Assembly (NCBI GenBank): GCA_030065205.1
Contig: JASJDN010000011.1
Span: 1 to 64,000 of the forward strand
From: Crocosphaera sp.
Lineage (GTDB): Bacteria > Cyanobacteriota > Cyanobacteriia > Cyanobacteriales > Microcystaceae
DNA: 64,000 nt
Direction of reading: 5' to 3'
Below, piece after piece: positions 61,865-64,000 of the stretch. Position numbers and translations under genes: made by a program. Position 1 is the stretch's first letter. Every line of letters starts with the position of its first letter. The notes under the pieces are model-generated. The model worked only from the letters and a program-made list of their open reading frames with translations, was not told where the DNA came from and did no database searches.

Positions 61865-62172
61865 GGCATTTTTGAGATAATGACCAAAACTGTTAAGTTT
61901 AATTGTATCATATCAGGGGGTTAAGAAAAATAACCTACTTACTTATTAATGAGAGCTAATAATGTGAGTAATTTTAGATAAGATTGAGTAGGTTTTTGGG
62001 AACAGAATCAAGCCCCTGGAAAACTTAATCACTGGGAAGAATATTGTTCTTTTTAGTAATGATGCAAAGTTATACGTCAAGTTATACATTGCGTTTACAT
62101 TATGCCACGCATCTCAAGAAATTATTAGATATATTAGAAAGTGTTGTTTATTATCTATCGAAAAGTTTGGTC
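61865..62172. other. Region between tnpB and CHRD gene
   Basis: About 308 bp. It holds a small hairpin GGTTA/TAACC (61919-61935), possibly the left end of the tnpB element. A 22-codon stretch near 61991-62056 reads like a gene remnant (VGFWEQNQAPGKLNHWEEYC). No complete gene; promoter of the CHRD gene should lie here. Confidence 0.4.
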
Positions 62173-62886
62173 ATGAACAAAACATTAATTGGTGTATTAA
62201 CCGTATTATCTAGTTTCAGTTTTGCTACTGTTGCTGAAGCGTCTTCTTTGGTCAAAAGCTTTACCTCTACCCTTGAAGCGGGTCAAGAAGTAGATGAGTC
62301 TGATTCAGAAGCAACGGGTACGGCTATCTTGAACCTATTACAAGATGATTTGACTGGTGAGTATTCATTACAATATAAACTGACAGTAACCGAAAATGGA
62401 GACTTAGACTTTACGTCACTGATCACCCCACCAGAAACAGCACTTACTGACGATGACCTAACTGATGTAATTAGGCTACATTTACACGCAGGCGCTCCTC
62501 GTGGTGAAAATGGATTACTTCCTTTCAACATCAGAAGCATTGATCCAAGCACTGGTGATCTTGCTTCTGATATTGATAATGATCTCATGATTAGTACCGT
62601 GGGAGGAACGACAATGATCTCAGGCTTACTAACAGAAAATGAATTTACGCCTGTTATGAATAGTTCTGTTAGTTTCGATAGTTTTGATGATATTGTATCC
62701 GAATTATTAGCAACGTCTCCTGGACAAGATACATCCCTTTATTGGAATATTCACACTTTCGGACTTCAAGGCGGTGCTATTCGTGGACAAGTGCAAGCGG
62801 TTCCTGAACCTTTGACCATTCTCGGAGCAGGTGCTGCGATTAGTTTTGGTGTAAGTTTCAAAAGAAAATTAGCCAAGAAGAAGTAA
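62173..62886 (+). CDS. CHRD-domain protein with PEP-CTERM tail
   Basis: The 237-residue exported protein has a signal peptide (MNKTLIGVLTVLSSFSFATV to AEA). A CHRD domain follows (about 28-205: FTSTLEAGQEVDESDSEATG, VIRLHLHAGAPRGENGLLPF, IHTFGLQGGAIRGQV), then the PEP-CTERM signal Val-Pro-Glu-Pro, a hydrophobic helix and KRKLAKKK. CHRD domains were named from chordin; in bacteria they are in exported proteins of unclear role. ATG 62173 is chosen because the frame from 62044 adds a leader before a clear signal peptide. Probably exosortase-processed. Confidence 0.88.
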   Translation: MNKTLIGVLTVLSSFSFATVAEASSLVKSFTSTLEAGQEVDESDSEATGTAILNLLQDDLTGEYSLQYKLTVTENGDLDFTSLITPPETALTDDDLTDVIRLHLHAGAPRGENGLLPFNIRSIDPSTGDLASDIDNDLMISTVGGTTMISGLLTENEFTPVMNSSVSFDSFDDIVSELLATSPGQDTSLYWNIHTFGLQGGAIRGQVQAVPEPLTILGAGAAISFGVSFKRKLAKKK

Positions 62887-62916
62887 TTCCTAGCTAATTT
62901 ATTCTGATTATTGTCT

Positions 62917-62940
62917 GGTGAGCATTGCTCACCTTATTTC
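62917..62940 (+). terminator. Terminator-like hairpin after CHRD gene
   Basis: GGTGAGC (62917-62923) pairs with GCTCACC (62927-62933) with loop ATT, followed by the T-rich TTATTTC. It starts 31 bp after the CHRD stop. Confidence 0.65.
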
Positions 62941-62984
62941 TTATTTTCTCATATTTTTTCTCTAATTAATCAAAAATCACCTGA

Positions 62985-63572
62985 TTATTTTTCTTTGGCT
63001 AACACAAAAACACTACCTTCATTACCTCTACCAATGCGTAAATCATCATCGATATAAGTAATTTCTAGCCATCCTTGTTGATCCCGACTTTCCATACTAA
63101 AATCTAGAGGAAAAAACTTTTTCCCTGTTTCCAAGTCCTTAATTAATTTATTGGGAGATTTATAACCTAAAACCTTTTGTAATCCTGCAATATAGCGTTC
63201 AAATTTAACTTGAACTCTTTCATCTGATGTGGCTTCAAAGGTGGCTGCGACACTGACAATCCCTTCTAAAAAAGGAACCCCAATAATTTCTGCAATGTTG
63301 TATAGTTTCGCTTCTTCAGTACGAATACATTGATAAATTTGACCCAATTGTAATACAGGAAAACGATCTAATCCCAAAATTCCCTTACTGGTTGTATATA
63401 ATAATCGCCAATTTCCCTCTAATAATTCAGGGGTTTTGATCGGTGAAGGGTTCGGGTTATGATCTTCAAGTTGTTCAATGGCCGATAATACCCTCACTCG
63501 ATCCATCTCTGTTGCTAATAACCCTCTATTTTTCCCTGCAATAGTTTCTAGTAATTTTGCCTTTTCATTCAT
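62985..63572 (-). CDS. PAP/fibrillin family protein
   Basis: The 195-residue protein matches the plastid lipid-associated protein (fibrillin) family: LLETIAGKNRGLLATEMDRV, then LLEGNWRLLYTTSKGILGLD, YNIAEIIGVPFLEGIVSVAA, and ITYIDDDLRIGRGNEGSVFV. The DDLRIGRGNEGSVFVL end is the family signature. In plants fibrillins associate with plastoglobules and lipid bodies; in cyanobacteria role is unclear, likely at thylakoid lipid interfaces. ATG 63572 is chosen over the TTG at 63578. It is 94 bp after pcyA on the same strand. Confidence 0.88.
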   Translation of the reverse strand: MNEKAKLLETIAGKNRGLLATEMDRVRVLSAIEQLEDHNPNPSPIKTPELLEGNWRLLYTTSKGILGLDRFPVLQLGQIYQCIRTEEAKLYNIAEIIGVPFLEGIVSVAATFEATSDERVQVKFERYIAGLQKVLGYKSPNKLIKDLETGKKFFPLDFSMESRDQQGWLEITYIDDDLRIGRGNEGSVFVLAKEK

Positions 63573-63666
63573 TATCAACTATTTCCTAAAATCAGTGAAC
63601 AATAAAAAAAATCAAGAATGTAAAACTAATTTTAGATTCTACATTCTAAACTCTAAAATTTTAAAG

Positions 63667-64000
63667 TTAATGGTTAGGGATATCAAATAACACCTGAGTC
63701 ATGTATTTATCAGCCCAAGCTTGCCCAAAGGCTTTCTCCAAAACACGACGGGTTTTATCGTTCTGTTGTTGCTTACGACAGTAATATTCTTGGCCTTGTA
63801 GGTTAAACTCTCGTTGTTGCGTCGAACCCGGTTGAGACTGGTTTGCTTGTTGACAATGGACCTTTAAAAAGTCTCCCACTCGCTTGAGAAAAAGCTTTTC
63901 TTCTTCTGGGGTATGGGGACGAATAAATAAACAATAATCTGAGAAAATATCACCCCATTCCGGTAAGTCCCGTTGATCACAAAAGTTAGGGGTTTCTAGT
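63667..64000 (-). CDS. pcyA: Phycocyanobilin:ferredoxin oxidoreductase, C-terminal part
   Basis: The gene runs off the right edge, so only the C-terminal 110 residues or so are seen. The end shows PEWGDIFSDYCLFIRP, KRVGDFLKVHCQQA, GQEYYCRKQQQNDKTRRVLE, and KAFGQAWADKYMTQVLFD, the PcyA C-terminus. PcyA reduces biliverdin to phycocyanobilin, the bilin of phycocyanin and allophycocyanin such as ApcD. The frame is open to position 64000. The N-terminal active-site residues are outside the window. Confidence 0.93.
   Translation of the reverse strand, partial: LETPNFCDQRDLPEWGDIFSDYCLFIRPHTPEEEKLFLKRVGDFLKVHCQQANQSQPGSTQQREFNLQGQEYYCRKQQQNDKTRRVLEKAFGQAWADKYMTQVLFDIPNH

Noticed and set aside
61991-62056. 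Possible gene remnant reading VGFWEQNQAPGKLNHWEEYC upstream of the CHRD gene
   Set aside because: A stop precedes it in frame, it is only about 22 codons long and I recognise no family, so it could be chance; noted only in the region entry.
1-64000. CRISPR arrays or cas genes
   Set aside because: No regularly spaced 25-40 bp repeats and no Cas motifs were seen. The only regular short repeats are the 9-bp array at 1-45 and the 61-bp palindromes, neither of which alternates with spacers.

Overview
The window is a chromosomal segment of a unicellular cyanobacterium, most likely a Crocosphaera/Cyanothece-type organism. The evidence is allophycocyanin alpha-B (apcD), phycocyanobilin:ferredoxin oxidoreductase (pcyA, cut by the right edge), a dnaE C-half gene that opens with the C-terminal piece of the cyanobacterial DnaE split intein, a PedR-type regulator, an RppA/RppB two-component pair, a COP23-type protein, many HIP1 octamers (GCGATCGC) in an AT-rich background, and cyanobacterial families such as DUF1517, AAA-WD40 and Uma2. 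The species call is an inference; no 16S gene is present.

Layout. 0-12.3 kb: an exported GUN4-domain serine protease with a COP23 gene, then ribBA, an orphan HicB-like gene, a Tat-type metallophosphoesterase, a pilin-like protein, a TPR protein, two Uma2 genes, D-lactate dehydrogenase, a sugar acetyltransferase and phosphoketolase (fermentative and carbon-overflow functions). 12.5-18.1 kb: tRNA-Ala(UGC), trhO-cbiD, an ADP-ribosylglycohydrolase-like gene, DUF1517 and nrdB. 18.2-27.2 kb: a minus-strand efflux locus (adaptor with a fused FixH-like domain, stand-alone FixH-like lipoprotein, RND pump, RppA, RppB), interrupted by a plus-strand PIN toxin cassette and by five copies of a 60-61 bp inverted-repeat element. 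27-34 kb: AEC transporter, THUMP methyltransferase, sulfotransferase plus GT2, dnaE-C, AI-2E family permease. 34-38.6 kb: TolB-like lipoprotein and pedR, a PEP-CTERM cyclophilin, PhoX. 38.9-41.9 kb: a probable type II restriction-modification pair. 42-50 kb: housekeeping and uncharacterised genes ending with queE. 50.1-53.3 kb: a candidate uncharacterised metal or ion system (HMA_2 protein, a P1B-type ATPase lacking the CPC motif, two DUF5132 proteins). 53.5-60.4 kb: RNA-binding protein with a 39-codon upstream gene, a 1169-residue AAA plus 14-WD40 protein, two membrane proteins, apcD. 60.6-64 kb: an orphan TnpB element, a CHRD/PEP-CTERM protein, a PAP/fibrillin protein and partial pcyA.

Genes that work together. 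The adaptor, lipoprotein and RND pump with RppA/RppB look like one regulated efflux system. Its Met/His-rich adaptor segment and Met-containing FixH domains point to a soft metal such as copper or silver. The HMA_2/ATPase/DUF5132 cluster is a second, separate ion-handling module. The most unusual signals are the repeat-flanked toxin cassette inside the efflux locus, the CPC-less ATPase cluster, and several small ORFs with good context.
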